DNA from: Strongylocentrotus droebachiensis
Taxonomy: Eukaryota; Echinodermata; Echinoidea; Camarodonta; Strongylocentrotidae
NCBI GenBank assembly: GCA_035222895.1
Contig: JAVYIG010000870.1
Coordinates: 1 to 64,000, forward strand
Length of the DNA: 64,000 bases
Reading direction: 5' to 3'
Part shown: positions 1-11,559 of the stretch, one piece after another
Layout: each line of letters begins with the position of its first letter
How positions within the stretch are numbered: position 1 is the first letter of the stretch
Notes under the pieces: generated by a model
Database searches by the model: none
Seen by the model: only the letters and a program-made list of their open reading frames with translations
What the model was told of the DNA's origin: nothing
Translations under genes and position numbers: made by a program

Positions 1-967
1 AAATGCTGGACTTAGCTCATGCTGCAATTATAATTATAAACCTTTAGTTCAGTCAGGAATCACATGACGTGTACAAGAGTGTTCGACGGGTCCCCCCCCC
101 CCCCCCCCCCCCCCACTGGCAATAATAATAATGATAATAATAAATATATATATTTCTTTAAATGGCTTATTCACCGGCTGGCTGAGTCACCGCTAAATAT
201 TTTCTCACGAATTAGCCCCCCCCCCCCCCACCCTCTTGCCGCCGGCTGGATCCGCCACTGTGTAAGTCCCCTCCTATGGGGAATTTGATGATCTTAACAT
301 GCAACGGGGACTCGCACCACGAAGAATATATATACAGTTTTATAGTGTTTCTCTTAATAGGCCTACTAGCTAAATTGGCTTGACTAAATAAATCAGTAAT
401 ACCATTTAAAACAAAATTTAATGAAAGTTATATTTCGTCTTCAATAATCGTTAAAGGCAATATGAAATGATTAAATATTATATATATATATATATATTTG
501 CCTTAATTTAAATAGTGAATGACTTTAATACACCTACTAGATAAATTGGCTTGAAAAAAATAAAGTAATAACCCATTAAACACGCGCTTTTGTGGATACG
601 ATTTTGGACAAAAAATTCAGAGTAAAAATTGTCCGTGGATCCGAGTCCCTGGGGACTTGGATCACGATAACACCGATAACACCGATGACCAGATTCCAAG
701 TAAAGTTTACTATAAAGAATCGATTCCGACATTCAGAAATGATTTTCGGTGACTGATTTGTCAGATGTGATCATTCACAAAGGAAAGGCCAGCACACAAA
801 CAAATTACAGTTCCTCTCTCAGCTCTCTTTATGTTCATGGGACCTTTAGAAAAGATCGTTCCCGATTTTGGCGCATGCGCAGTGTGCAATTACGAACTCG
901 CTTATTGATAAAAGAACATCATAATGAGATTATCCGACCCCGGAAACCCCATGAATTCATCGAATTT
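1..967. other. Non-genic flank with transposon fragment and homopolymer tracts
   Basis: No coding potential was recognised here. A poly-C tract lies near 91-114 and another near 216-229. Positions about 168-260 resemble the right part of the CAGG-ended element at 51.8-52.2 kb (shared TTATTCA-CGGCTGGCTGAGTC text) and end in GGATCCGCCACTG, which looks like a transposon terminus. The matching left terminus was not found. A palindrome GCGCATGCGC at 871-880 is an NRF1-type motif without an obvious gene beside it. Confidence 0.4.
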
Positions 968-1790
968 TATCATACTGGTCCGTTTTCTTTTAAAACTACG
1001 CTTGACCTTTAACTCGGATGGCGGCCATTTTTATTTGGCCAATATGACCAGCATGACAGCCCCAAGGAGACCTGTAATTGATACAAGCACGTCATAATCA
1101 GATTCTCTGACCCAGGAAAACCCCCTTAATATATATAAACTTTTATCATACTAGCCTTTTTCCTTTCGGAACTACACTTGACCTTTTACTCAGAGGTGGC
1201 AACCATTTTGGATTTGACCAATATGACCAGCATGACAGCCCCAAATAGACCTCAAATTGGTAAAAGAACATGATAATCAGATTTTCTGACCCGGAAAACC
1301 CCCATAAATATATCAAATTTATCATACTAGCCCATTTCCTTTCGAAACTATACATGACCTGTATAACTATCAGATGGCGGTCATTTTGGATTTGACCAAT
1401 ATAACCAGTATGGCAGCCCAAAGGAGACCTCAAATCGATGAAAGAACGTCATAAAAAGTTTCTCTGACCCCGAAAACCCCCATAAATATATAAACTTTTA
1501 TCATACTAGCCCATTTCCTTTCATAACTACACTTGACCTGTAACTCAGATGGCGGCCATTTTGGATTTGACCAATATGACCAGTATGGCAGCCCCAAGGA
1601 GACCTCAAATCAATGAAAGAACAGTATGATCAGATTTTCTGATCCCCAAAACCCTATCCATACATAAACTATTATCATACAAGCGATTTTTCTTTTGGAA
1701 CTACGCTTGACCTTTAACTCAGATGGCGGCCATTTTGGATTTGCCCAATATTGCAGTCCCAAAGAGCGACCTTCTTGGCGTCCGGCAGAA
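968..1790. repeat. Tandem repeat, about 176-bp unit, five copies
   Basis: Copies begin with TATCATAC at 968, 1144, 1320, 1499 and 1673, so periods are 176, 176, 179 and 174 bp. Each carries a conserved core including CAGATGGCGGCCATTTTGG and GACCAATATGACCAG. The last copy is truncated near 1,790, where different sequence follows. A related partial unit seems to precede 968 (from about 900). The short reading frames in it are not conserved between copies, so I treat it as non-coding. Confidence 0.8.
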
Positions 1791-2389
1791 ATCGTAATAG
1801 TGTGGTATAATCTACTTCTTGGCCAAATTTGGTGCTTTTAAAAGAATCTGCACCAAAATATCCCTAACAGCCCCCACCATGAATAATGAGTTTCAACATT
1901 CAAAAAGTGGAGTCTGACATTTTTGTAATGATTCTAGTTCCCTGTATATTTCCAGATTTGATATTCATGCATGCGTAATTTGCGTATCCATAATTCATGC
2001 AAATTAACCTATGCATTTTCAAATATCATAAAAATAATGAAACCTCATGAATTTGAGATGAAGGACAAATTTATTCAATACTTTTTCAAGATTCTTCGCA
2101 ACTCTACAGACAAATATGAAGAGTTTCTGTAAAATGCATACAATTATCATTTTTCATAATTAATTATGCTATAACGACAAAAATTTGCATATTAGGAAAA
2201 AAAGTAATTATACCATGTTTTTCCTTACGTAAATATCTACAAACATGCAAAGTTTCGTGTTCATCGGACATTTGACGCCCCCGCCCCCCCCCCCCCCAGT
2301 CAGTGAGGTGAGGTGCCCAAAATAGCCCAGTACAGTAAGGGTTAAAGATCATACCGAGTTTTGGTATGGGGTCATGAATTTGTTTCAAA

Positions 2390-2890
2390 TGAAAATATTG
2401 GAAGCATATGCGATTTTACAATATTCAATGATCGTTGTTGCGGTTGAAATCGAGTTTAAAGTGATGAAATTGTAAATAATAAACTCTTTTTGTTGTTTAG
2501 CTCCCTTTCAAGACTGATATTACTTTAGCTTTAAAACAATGTTTCTTGACTACAATCGACCGATTTGCTATTTCCGTTTGGAAATTATATATATCACAAC
2601 TGCATATTCTGAGATTTTCATGGTCGCAGGTACCTTGAAATGGTCTTAAGCGCTATTTAAAATATTTGAAATTTACCGCGAGCACGGGTAAATTTTGATT
2701 AATTCAATTTCTCGAAAGCAGAAGTGTTTTAGGGGCTAAATTTGCTAGTGCTTATAATCAGGCACGTAGCCACGGGGGGGGGGTGGTGGGGGGCACGGGG
2801 GTTATATTGCATCCACAGGGTCATCCAAATATATACAAAATGTAAGGAATTACTATCTATCCAATTTTTAAAATTTCACAAAACTTTGCA
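2390..2890. repeat. Dispersed repeat family R1, copy A
   Basis: This stretch matches 29,766-31,420 (copy B): both contain GAAGCATATGCGAT, GTTGAAATCGAGT, AATAATAAACTCT, ATCGACCGATT and CATATTCTGAGATTTTCATG in the same order. Copy A carries a short G-rich insertion beginning AGGCACGTAGCCACGG at about 2,760, which resembles the left end of a CAGG-type transposon. Copy B lacks that insertion but has two others. The family was not identified. Confidence 0.65.
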
Positions 2891-3711
2891 TTACTTTTAA
2901 TGGTTCTGTGCAAGTACTGCAAACAGCGGCATTTCACAATGTGATTACCCAATGACAAGAGCACAAACAAATTAATAAAGAAGAGATTTCATCACGAACG
3001 CAATAATCGTCATCAACTTTATCTGTTGTTGTTGTTGTTGTTTTAGTCTTAAGGGCGTGTGTCATTCAATTATGAATATTTACGCCGAATTCAAGTTTTT
3101 AAATAATTTTAAATGGAAGCAGTAAAAAGGAGGGAGAAAAAAAATCGACGCTGTTAAATTTTTCGCAATTTGCGGAGATTCCAGACAGGCTGTCAACATA
3201 AAATCATTTGACCGTTTTGTGCGTATTTTCTGGCCATCTGGACAATTGCTTGGTAGTCTCCTCCTGATCTTATCATCATACTTGCTATGATCATTATTAT
3301 TGATTTAGATGTAATCTTTATTGGAAGCAGTTCATTTAGTATGAGTAGAATTATTATCACTACAACAAAACAAGACTCTTGGGAGAAGCGTTGAATGTCA
3401 GCTGGAGGGGCCACATGACACACGTGGAGCTATATAGAGGTATTACGCCAATCTCCGCTTCAGTGGCTATTGATGGAGGAGCAAGAGTGAAATGATTTTA
3501 CAAAATGGCCTTCTAGCAGCCTTGAAGGGAAAACGTGCCAGAAGTCGAAAAGTAGTTAGCAAAAAGGAAGCTTGTTTATCGCAACGCTTGAACTCCTAAA
3601 GAGCATGGATAATAGAACTGAATGGAAATTTTCAGAGCAATTGGGGTACGTTCAGTGGTATCCTCATAATTATTGGTCTTTATTATTATTATCATTTTAT
3701 TTTGTTCGCAG
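2891..3711. other. Intergenic or intronic sequence upstream of the transporter exon
   Basis: No exon could be supported. A (GTT)n tract lies near 3,024-3,042. The sequence just before 3,712 is a pyrimidine-rich splice acceptor ending TTCGCAG. Upstream exons of the transporter (first membrane segments and the family PDGGWGW-type motif) were looked for here and not found; they probably lie left of the window. Confidence 0.5.
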
Positions 3712-4716
3712 GTGCTGGCTTGTCAATGACCTACCTGCCCACAGTCCTTGCAATAAATGATTTCTTCCCAGAAAAATTCATTTTGGTGAACACAATCGCG
3801 ACATACGGCTACACCGCCGGATCCATGCTGCTCCCTATTGTAGTTGAATGGTCCCTCCAAGCATATGGCTATGCAGGAGCGTTTATTATCCTTGGTGGTA
3901 TCGCTCTTAACCTTGTCGTGTGCGGAGCAGCGGTTCGCAAGGCACCAACCAACGACGATACGAATGAAAGCGGAAGTCATTCTGAAGTGAAGGATAAACA
4001 GCGGTGTCACTCTGTAGAGGAGTCATTAGAGAAGAAGGAAATAGGGTTTCATCATCAGGAGGAGGAGGAAGAGAAGGAGGGGGAGGAGGAGAAGGAGAAA
4101 GAGGAGGAGGAGGAAGATTGTGAAGAGTGCATTTCGGAGCAAAGACGTTTGATTCAATCCGAGAGCCGTTGCAAAAGTAAGCATGAAACATCATCGAATA
4201 CACGCTCATCCTGGGCCATATCCTTCTTTCATATATGTAGAGGGTCTTGCGGACTTCTAAACGAACGGCTCTTTCTGTTCTCCATCCCGATCGCCTTCTT
4301 GCAATTTTACACCATTTATGCATGGATGCTCTTCCTGGTGCCCCATACTGAACACCTGGGCATCCCTCCGTCTAACGCAATCTACCTTTCCACAATCGGC
4401 GGTATAGGTGGCATTATTGGTCGGACCTTCTTCATCATCCTCGTCGGCAAAGGTATTAATGTCACCAACGTCTTTGTCTTGTACATCGCTATAGCTCTCA
4501 TCTGCACGGGATCATTTCTGTTGGACTTTGTCAGTTCTGCTTACGAGGTGCGTGCTACCTTGGCTTTTGTCCAAGGGTTCTCCTTCTTCATCGAAGATAC
4601 TATTATTTCCAGTTTATGCAAATATGCAATCTTGGACGATACGAATTTTAAAATGGCCCTTGCTCTCAGTAACTTCACGGGAGGACTAGGGGCGACATGT
4701 GCAGGAGCATTAACAG
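3712..4716 (+). CDS. Monocarboxylate transporter-like (SLC16/MFS) penultimate coding exon
   Basis: The exon encodes the middle and C-terminal part of a major facilitator transporter of the monocarboxylate (MCT/SLC16) type, expected at the plasma membrane moving small acids or related solutes; the substrate cannot be told. It opens with a glycine-rich GAGLSMTYLPTV segment typical of the fourth helix of MCTs, continues through hydrophobic helices up to about residue 80, then a long highly acidic loop (Glu runs, about residues 85-150) as expected for the central cytoplasmic loop, then helices starting at LFLFSIPIAFLQFYTIYAW. The acceptor is TTCGCAG at 3,705-3,711 and the donor is ACAG|GTGGGC at 4,717. 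Both boundaries are phase 1, and the donor phase matches the exon at 9,199. An ATG start is not expected: the frame runs into the acceptor, so this is an internal exon. Confidence 0.8.
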
Positions 4717-5393
4717 GTGGGCAATTTATTTACTCCTTGTTCTATACAAACCTTTTCGACCTCTGACCTTTTCAGAAATGATAGCAAGAACGTTCAAGTA
4801 ATCACTCAAAGGGCAATTTCAGCGCATCAATTTTACGCACTTGGAGAATCATGTTCGGATTATAAAATATGTTGTTGTACAATTCGCACATTGCAAAAGG
4901 TGGCATAGAAGGTCGTTAAAGGGGAAGTCCGCCCTGATAATAACTTGGTTTGATAAAAGTAGAAAAAATGAAAAACAAAGAAGTGAAAGTATGAGGAATG
5001 TCCGATTTAAAATAGGAAAATTATGAATTTATGAAGTTTGAATCATCCTCATCAACTTCAGGTGGCGCTATAAAGCGCTGCTGTGGTCTTCACGAGAGCA
5101 CGCCATGCAACTCTTTCGCCTGCCATTTGTGTTGCACCTTTCATTCCTTGTCCAGACACTTTCTTGATATCATCAGTCCAAGATATTGGTGGACGACCTC
5201 TACCCGTTTTCCTTCGACTGCTCCTTGCAGTATTTGCTTGTCAACACCTTCAGATCTCCTAACAATGTGCCCCAAATAGTTTAGTTTTCTTTCCATGCAT
5301 GATTCCCCTTCTAATGGTCAAATCTGTTCCAATCTTTTCCAGGACCAACACATTTGTCTTTTTATCTTTCCATGACACTTGCAATAGCCTCCT

Positions 5394-5834
5394 CAGGGGC
5401 GGATCTAGCTTTTTGCTAAGGGGGGGTTTGACCAAAATAATGACGATGCGGAGCATCGTCAACGAGCCGCGAAGCGGCGAGCCGATTTTTTGGGGGGTGT
5501 TTATTTGAACCCCGTAAATGATGTTTTCCTGGCATCTATTAACACAATGGAGACCATAAAAAGCAGTGCATGATAACGTCTTTTTAAATCAAGTACAGTT
5601 TAATACACAGTTATATCCAGAGTTATCATGTGTTTGGTTAAGTTACCAGATGAGTTGAATATCTTCTCACAATATTTGCACTTGAAAGGGTTTCTCTCTA
5701 CAGCGTGCGTTCTTTTTTCTTTCTTTTTTTCTTTTTTTTTTTCCTGTTTTTTTTTTTTTTTTTTTTTTTGGGCCGCCCAAGGGGGGGGGGGGTTTGAACC
5801 CCCTAAACCCCCCCCCCCCGTAGATCCGCGCCTG
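5394..5834. mobile_element. CAGG-ended MITE inserted in the LINE, 5-bp target duplication
   Basis: Inverted ends are CAGGGGCGGATCTA (left) and the complement of CAGGCGCGGATCTA (right). The interrupted LINE codons on either side (WCYR and RLLQVSW) rejoin perfectly if CTCCT (5,389-5,393 and 5,835-5,839) is a 5-bp target-site duplication. The interior has a poly-pyrimidine tract, a G/C homopolymer and a zinc-finger-like fragment. The CAGG-type terminus is hAT-like, but a 5-bp duplication is shorter than the usual 8 bp of hAT elements, so the superfamily is uncertain. Confidence 0.8.
5603..5725 (-). pseudogene. C2H2 zinc-finger fragment carried by the MITE
   Basis: The minus-strand frame reads RTHAVERNPFKCKYCEKIF followed by NSSGNLTKHM. 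This fits a C2H2 finger with its linker: HTGEKPF-like linker, then Cys-x2-Cys, then Phe, Leu and the first zinc-binding His. The second His position (x3 after the first) is Leu, and the frame stops soon after, so this is one decayed finger. It lies wholly inside the MITE, which suggests capture of host or transposase sequence. Zinc fingers also occur in some transposases, so host origin is not proven. Confidence 0.6.
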
Positions 5835-8800
5835 CTCCTGTAGCACCACATTTCAAAGGCATCAACTCTCATTCTGTCATTCTTTGTCATAGCCCAGGAC
5901 TCACTTCCGTAAGTTGCAATAGAGAAGGAAGTTGCTTGAAGCAGACGAACCTTCAGACTGAGAGATAGGCCTCGGCTCTTCCAGATGTGAGACATATTCT
6001 GTACTGTTGATCTCGCCATTGCCATCCTTTTTCTTATCTCTGCGGTGCTCTATCCTTTGTTAGTGATAATTGAACCCAAGTACTCAAACCGATTTACTAC
6101 TTCAATCTTATTTCCAGCTACGGTGAAGTCAGTGTTATTAATATCTCTATCGACAACCATTATTTTTGTCTTTTGGGTGTTTAGAAGAAGGTCTTTCTCT
6201 TTACTTGGCTGTTTGATGCGATTCAACAAATCAATCAGCTCTTCTCTGCTGCTGCAAACGAGAGTGGTGTCATCAGCATACCTTAGGTTCGTGATCTTCT
6301 TACCTCCAAACTTAACTCCCCCCATTGAATCCTTCCAGAGCATTTCTCATAATGTCCTCAGAATATAAAAAAAAAAAATATTAAAAAAAAAATAATATTA
6401 AAAAGGTTAGGAGACAGTATGCAGCATTGACGTACTCCCCTGCGAATTTCAAACCACTCAGTATTGCCGTTACTGGATCTCACTGTTGTTTCTTGGTCAT
6501 GATAGTGGTTATTGATCAGTTCGATGATGTGACTTGGGAACCCCATCTTTGCCTTTGTATTCCACAATTGAGAGTGGCTTTACACAGTCAAATTAATCTA
6601 TAAAGCACAAATAGAGGAGATGTCTGTGTTCTCTGCATTTCTCTATTATGTTTCGAATGTTGACAATCTGTTCTCTTGTCCCTCTACCTTCACGGAACCC
6701 TGCTTGCTCATCTGAAATCTCGGCTTACAGTTTGATTTTCATTCTTCTGCTAATCACCTTCAGAAGTATTTTGCTTGCATGACAAATCAAGCTGATCGTT
6801 CGGTGATTAGCACATTCTTTTAGATCTCCCTTCTTTGGCAATGGTATAAAAAAACAGCTCTACACCAGTCCTTAGGACACTCCCTACTATTCCCGATATT
6901 GCAACAGAGACGCCATATCAGGTCAATACCTTCTTCACCTCTAGCCTTTCACATCTCGGAAGTCAAGTTGTCAAAGCCAGGGGACTTGCCATCCTTCAGT
7001 TGTTTCATTGCAAGCTCCACTTCTGATCTTAATGGAGGAGGCTCCATTTCATCACTTTCCTCCCACTGAGTGTCAACTTGTTCATGTGCAGCAAATGGCT
7101 TGGTACTATACTGCACCCATCTGTCCTTGATGTCTTCATTCTCCGTCAGTGTTTTGCCATTTTCATCGTTAATTACATCCAGTCTTGGGATTCTTTTCTT
7201 TGTGATTTTTTTTCACAATTGCAAATGCTGCCTTGGAGTTGTTGTTGTGACGCTCTAGGTTTTCGCACTTCCCCTCAATGTAATTCCTTTTGTCCTCCTT
7301 CACACTACTTGTAACCGCCTTGTCTCGTCCATTCTCCTCTATTGTGTTTTGCTTTTGCCCTCTTCCTGTCATCAGCAATGTCGAAAGTCTGATTTGAGAT
7401 CCATGGTTGTTTCCGCTTCCTTTTCTTTGGGATGTGATTCTTTGCTGCATTTTCAACTGTTTCTTTCATGTCTTCCCACAGCTCATTTGGTGTTTGCTCT
7501 GCTTCATCGTTCTCAACAGCAGCTCAAACTTTTTCTTCACTTCCACGGAGAATTGAGAAGGGATATTTTCAACATCATACCTTGTGGGAGCTCAATCACA
7601 TTTCTTAGCTTTCAGTCTTAGTCTCAGTTTAGCCACAAGCAGCTGATGGTCGCTGCCACAGTCAGCACCTGGTCTTGTCTTGACGTTCTGTAGTGAATTC
7701 CGCCACCTCTTCTTGACCATGATGTAGTCTATCTGGTTTCTGGCTCTGTCTCCCGGACTCATCCAAGTCCACGGTCTTCTGGGATGCTGCTCAAACCACG
7801 TGTTACCAATGATGAAGCTGTTCGCTACACAAAATTCTTCAAGTCGATCTCCTTTTTCATTTCTGATGCCAAGACCATAATTGCCAATGCATTCAGATTT
7901 TCCCTCGTTTTACCAATCTTGGCATTCCAGTCACCCAATATTATGAGGAAATCTTTCCTAGGAATGCTGTCTACGATATCTTGTACCTTCTCATAGAAAT
8001 CAGTGATTTCTTCCTCCGGTTCATCTGCTGTTGGTGCATATACCTGAATTATGGAGATATTCATAGTTTACAGTTAAATCAGTTAAACATAAATTGGCAA
8101 TTCTGCGAGCTCCTCTCCAAGTTCCTCTTAATAGAAAGTTTCATCAACTTTTATTTTCTTAATTATTGATGACAGAATAAATTTGTTTAATTCAAAACAT
8201 TTTGCAATAATTATGTTCCGAGTAACTTGTTTACTTTTCTTTGTCTCTATAAAGTACAGGGCCGAAATAAATGGGGCTCGCAAGATACATTACAGAATTA
8301 CCAATGACCGCGCATTCAAAATTTCATAACTTTTATATTGGTTATCGGTTTTTGCTCAAAATTTCACTGACCTGTATATTTCATTTTTCTGTTTCTCTTA
8401 AAAGCAACTGAATATCTGACATGGTGAATTTTCCATTGAAATCTCTTTGGGTGTGTTTTTCGAACGTCTTTGTGATCATTGTGAAACTATCATGCATACA
8501 CTATACACTTTTAACGAGCAAAATGTATTGTGCTACGATTTGTAGGTAGCTGAATCATTTAAAGTCCGATCTTTACTCGATTTTTCGATTTTAGGCAATG
8601 ATATCATATAACCAAAATAGAATCGTATAAATGTGTGTTTTCAGTGTACAGATTATGTGACATGTATACATATTATCCCATGATAAACCTCTTCGAGAAA
8701 ACTATTTGGAACTCCATGATTTATCCTGCATCATTGGAAGTTGCTCCTCGCTGATTAATCAGGCATCTCCTGAAGCCTCAGATTTTTCCTTGACATTAAA

Positions 8801-9198
8801 ATTGTATTTGGGAGGAAACTATTAGGAGTTCCATGATTTCAACTTTGATCTCGCCCCCATACGCATGTCTAGATAGGCCATGGTCATAACTGTATCGGTT
8901 GGAAGCGCTTTATAAGCTTCGTTTTATTATTAGTAGTAGTATTATTATTATTATCTTAGTGTGTTATGGCAGCTATGCCATTTAAAGTGAAATGAACTTG
9001 CGAACTTTCTGAGTACTCGGTGCGATAACCAACAGCGCAGCCATAGGGAAGCTGCAATGATCGAGTTACGGGACCATATTGCTACAGGTGACTTGTGATG
9101 GCCCTGGAGGGAATTTCGCGGCAATGTTCTTGTACAGTATGGCTTTAACATGGTAAACCTTTGCCAAATACATAAATGTTGTTATAATCATTTTCCAG

Positions 9199-9317
9199 GT
9201 TATCTGTTTGAAGTCACCCAGTCGTTTACGAAGGTGTTCATCATCCTCGGCTTCATCCACGCCGCCATGGTCGTTCATCTCTTCATCGTAGCAATCCTCA
9301 TCAAGAGACGGCGATAA
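9199..9317 (+). CDS. Monocarboxylate transporter-like, last coding exon
   Basis: The acceptor TTTTCCAG precedes GT|TAT CTG, which completes the glycine codon opened by the exon ending at 4,716. The exon encodes GYLFEVTQSFTKVFIILGF, then a hydrophobic helix ending in a short basic tail (IKRRR) and a TAA stop at 9,315-9,317. A last MFS helix followed by a short basic cytoplasmic tail is what an MCT C-terminus should look like. The visible coding part of the gene adds up to about 374 residues; the N-terminal helices are outside the window. No clear polyadenylation signal was assigned. Confidence 0.8.
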
Positions 9318-10755
9318 AATGTCAGTTTTCTTTTTGACAACTTGGGATCTAGGGGAGGCGGGAGAACCGCCCCTACCCTCTCTCTCTTTTGGAAACCCAA
9401 GATGCATACTTGTAGTTCACAAGTATTACAAATCACCCTCCACCATTTTAGGTGGTGATTTAATTAAAATTTATTTATTCATCTACCTAGATATTTTATT
9501 CAAGTTTTTATTCTTTTTGCTCGGCAATGCTTGCATGTCTCTAAATTTGTATCTGATTTCTGCCCGTTAAAAAAAATCCTACATTTGCCCCTGCTGTAAA
9601 CGTTTGTACTACAGTCACGTAGTTATTGTTGAAGAACAGTCTTAACTGTTTGATCTTTCAAACACAATCTTGGCATTATTACTATCTTCTATATTATTTT
9701 TACCTAATTATTTCACTCTTTTATCACTCTCTGTATTTTGAACAGTGTATTTGTCATGTTTTGTAGATGTTCCAAACCGACATTCTTATTCACAAGCTCA
9801 TTGATATGATATGAGTAACCGTACCTCCACATTTCTGTAGAAAAACATTTAAGAACAAAAAGTGATAATGTACATTTCATGTAAATAATGTAAGCAAAAA
9901 CTCAAAGGCATCGTTTAACAATGTTAAACCTGAGATGCACGGCTCTACGTGTTATCAGTGTATGTGATATGGTGTAATAATAAGCCCTATACAAATTGCG
10001 CTTCAAAATGATCAAGAAGTGCCTCAAAAAGTTAAAAATCTTTGAGTGACCGAATTACCATACTCGTTTTCCCCAATAGACTGAGTGTTATGAAAATCGT
10101 AAGGCAAACGCAAAATTTGGTTTCGATTTCCAATCATGAATATCTTGATAATCAGACAATAATAGTATATTTGTAAAGCGCTTAGAGACATTTGTATTAA
10201 GCGCTATATAAAAATTAAATATTATTATTATTATTTATTATTACAACAGTTTTAAAAGTAGATCATACTTGTTCTGCCGCCAAGTATACCTGTTTGTGTT
10301 TTTTTGTATCAATCAAGATGAACATTCATCAGCGAAAACAATTATACCGGTATTCTGTTTTGATTCAATAGTTTTAGTTTTCAATTCAACCGTTTTAATT
10401 TCCAATTATTTTTCAATTCAACAGTTTCAATTCTCAATTAGTTCTCAATTCAACAGTTTTAATTTGCAATTAGTTTTTTTAATTCAACAGTTTTATTTAA
10501 ACAGAAACTTGTAACATTGTACGATTGTTGATGTGCTGATGCTTGAACAAAGAGCCTTTTTGTAACTATTTTCACGTTCTTTTTATTTGGTTGTGTTATC
10601 CATCATTAGGCAAATCTAATTAAATGCTGTCGTTTTCAGTTATTTTACCCCGAATCCTGTTTCTTCTTACTTTACTTTAGTCGAGATTGCTTGACTGAGA
10701 AGGTGATAGAAATATTAAAGATGTGATTGAATGTTTGTTTGATCGTGGGCTAATA
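9318..10755. other. Intergenic AT-rich sequence with repeat fragments
   Basis: No gene seen. Positions about 9,900-10,130 share text with 34,800-34,960 (GGCATCGTTTAACAATGTTAA; later TCGATTTCCAATCAT and AATATCTTGATA), so this is a dispersed repeat. Positions about 10,155-10,235 carry the AAGCGCTATATAAAA tail of the SINE family seen at 28.0 kb, followed by (ATT)n. A run of short imperfect repeats of TTCAATTCAACAGTTT lies at 10,365-10,500. Confidence 0.5.
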
Positions 10756-10901
10756 TACACAAATTACACATCAGTGAGGGCATTAGTAAGAATTACCCAC
10801 ATGAGGTACCTTTGGAACAGTTTGGACTGTTTTGAAGGTACCAAGTGCGGGTAATTTTACTAATGCCCGAACAAAATGATGTGTATTATTTGTTTATAAG
10901 A
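10756..10901. mobile_element. Palindromic MITE
   Basis: Two arms of about 60 bp face each other: GGGCATTAGTAAGAATTACC and GGTACC on the left, GGTACC and GGTAATTTTACTAATGCCC on the right. The symmetry extends outwards (TACACATCA against TGATGTGTA). Such a nearly perfect hairpin with a short central loop is typical of a foldback MITE. No target duplication was identified. Confidence 0.65.
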
Positions 10902-11555
10902 TTATGTTGTATTTGTTTTATAAAATGATGTTTTCTAACATTATCCAAATTACGCGCGATTACGCGTTATAGGCAAAAATAAATGCCTGGTCACATGGAC
11001 ACTTTCAACCAATCATAATTAGTTATACTATTCTTGCCATGAGCGATGCGCACATATTGCGTCTCTTTTAGTAACTTATATATCAGAACCTCAAAGGTGA
11101 ATTAATTTGTTCAATTCTATAGTTTGTAAAGATTGACAACTCAAGTTGGGTCCGTATAGCTCTCTTATCATGGCATAATCATTGCTTATAGATGATTATC
11201 ATTATAAAGTGTTTTTATAATTGATATTAATGTTAATAGCAATGATAAATAACGATACTAATTATACTAATCATAATAATTAATATTTCAATAATAATCA
11301 TTGTAATGAATTCACAATAGTGATAGTAATACTAATAATAACATTTTAAGATATTTCCGTCATTAAAGTTATTGTGTAACCTTTACGGGTAAACTACATT
11401 TTCATATTTATTTAATCCGTCAAAATAATATGAAAGATTGATAAAGGGTTTTTAACGAGTATACTAACAACTATAATGTAGAAAAGAATTAAAATTTGAT
11501 CTGATTTTTAAAAATATATTTCATGTAAACAGTCAAAGCCAATCAGTCTTAGGCA
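10902..11555. other. AT-rich non-coding sequence
   Basis: Simple AT-rich sequence with scattered (AAT)n-like stretches; nothing recognisable. Confidence 0.5.
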
Positions 11556-11559
11556 AAGA

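Larger units (their letters stand above)
5034..8065 (-). mobile_element. 5'-truncated RTE/BovB-like non-LTR retrotransposon
   Basis: Broken minus-strand reading frames give the usual order of a LINE. An apurinic endonuclease fragment (VYAPTADEPEEE and GDWNAKIG, 7,825-8,064) is followed by reverse transcriptase pieces (GVRQCCILSP near 6,400; LRYADDTTLV near 6,270; FEYLGSIITNKG near 6,060), then IATYGSESWAM and AFEMWCYR near 5,850-5,960, and finally SWKDKK near 5,365. The C-terminal block GRGRPPISWTDDIKK and ERVAWRALV (near 5,060-5,210) is the typical end of BovB-type proteins. The endonuclease N-terminus is missing, so the copy is 5'-truncated. Stops and frameshifts, an A/T-rich patch at 6,365-6,400 and the MITE at 5,394-5,834 make it inactive. 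Confidence 0.85.
4917..8437. mobile_element. MITE split by a LINE insertion
   Basis: The left part (4,917-5,033) starts TTAAAGGGGAAGTCCGCCC and the right part (8,066-8,437) ends in degenerate complementary sequence, TGGTGAATTTTCC, followed by further matching text. A related copy at about 51,300-51,650 shows the two halves in one piece (GAAAGTTATGAATTT, then ATTGATGACA-CAGAATA, then GCAATAATTAT), which supports the reading that the LINE landed inside this element. The family name is unknown to me. Confidence 0.6.
4717..9198 (+). other. Intron of the MCT-like transporter, filled with nested transposons
   Basis: The 4.5-kb intron joins two exons whose split glycine codon (G|GT) fits exactly. 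It contains, from outside in, a MITE (about 4,917-5,033 and 8,066-8,437), an RTE/BovB-like LINE and a CAGG-ended MITE. From 8,440 to 9,198 no other element was recognised. Confidence 0.75.

Noticed and set aside
3702..3711. Translation start for the transporter at 3,702
   Set aside because: The codon is TTG and it lies inside the splice acceptor; the exon is internal.
3907..4323. Antisense Pro/Ser-rich ORF over the transporter exon
   Set aside because: Shadow of the Glu-rich loop on the opposite strand.
5031..5279. Plus-strand ORF near the transporter exon
   Set aside because: Antisense of the LINE C-terminus (WTDDIKK and ERVAWRALV on the minus strand).
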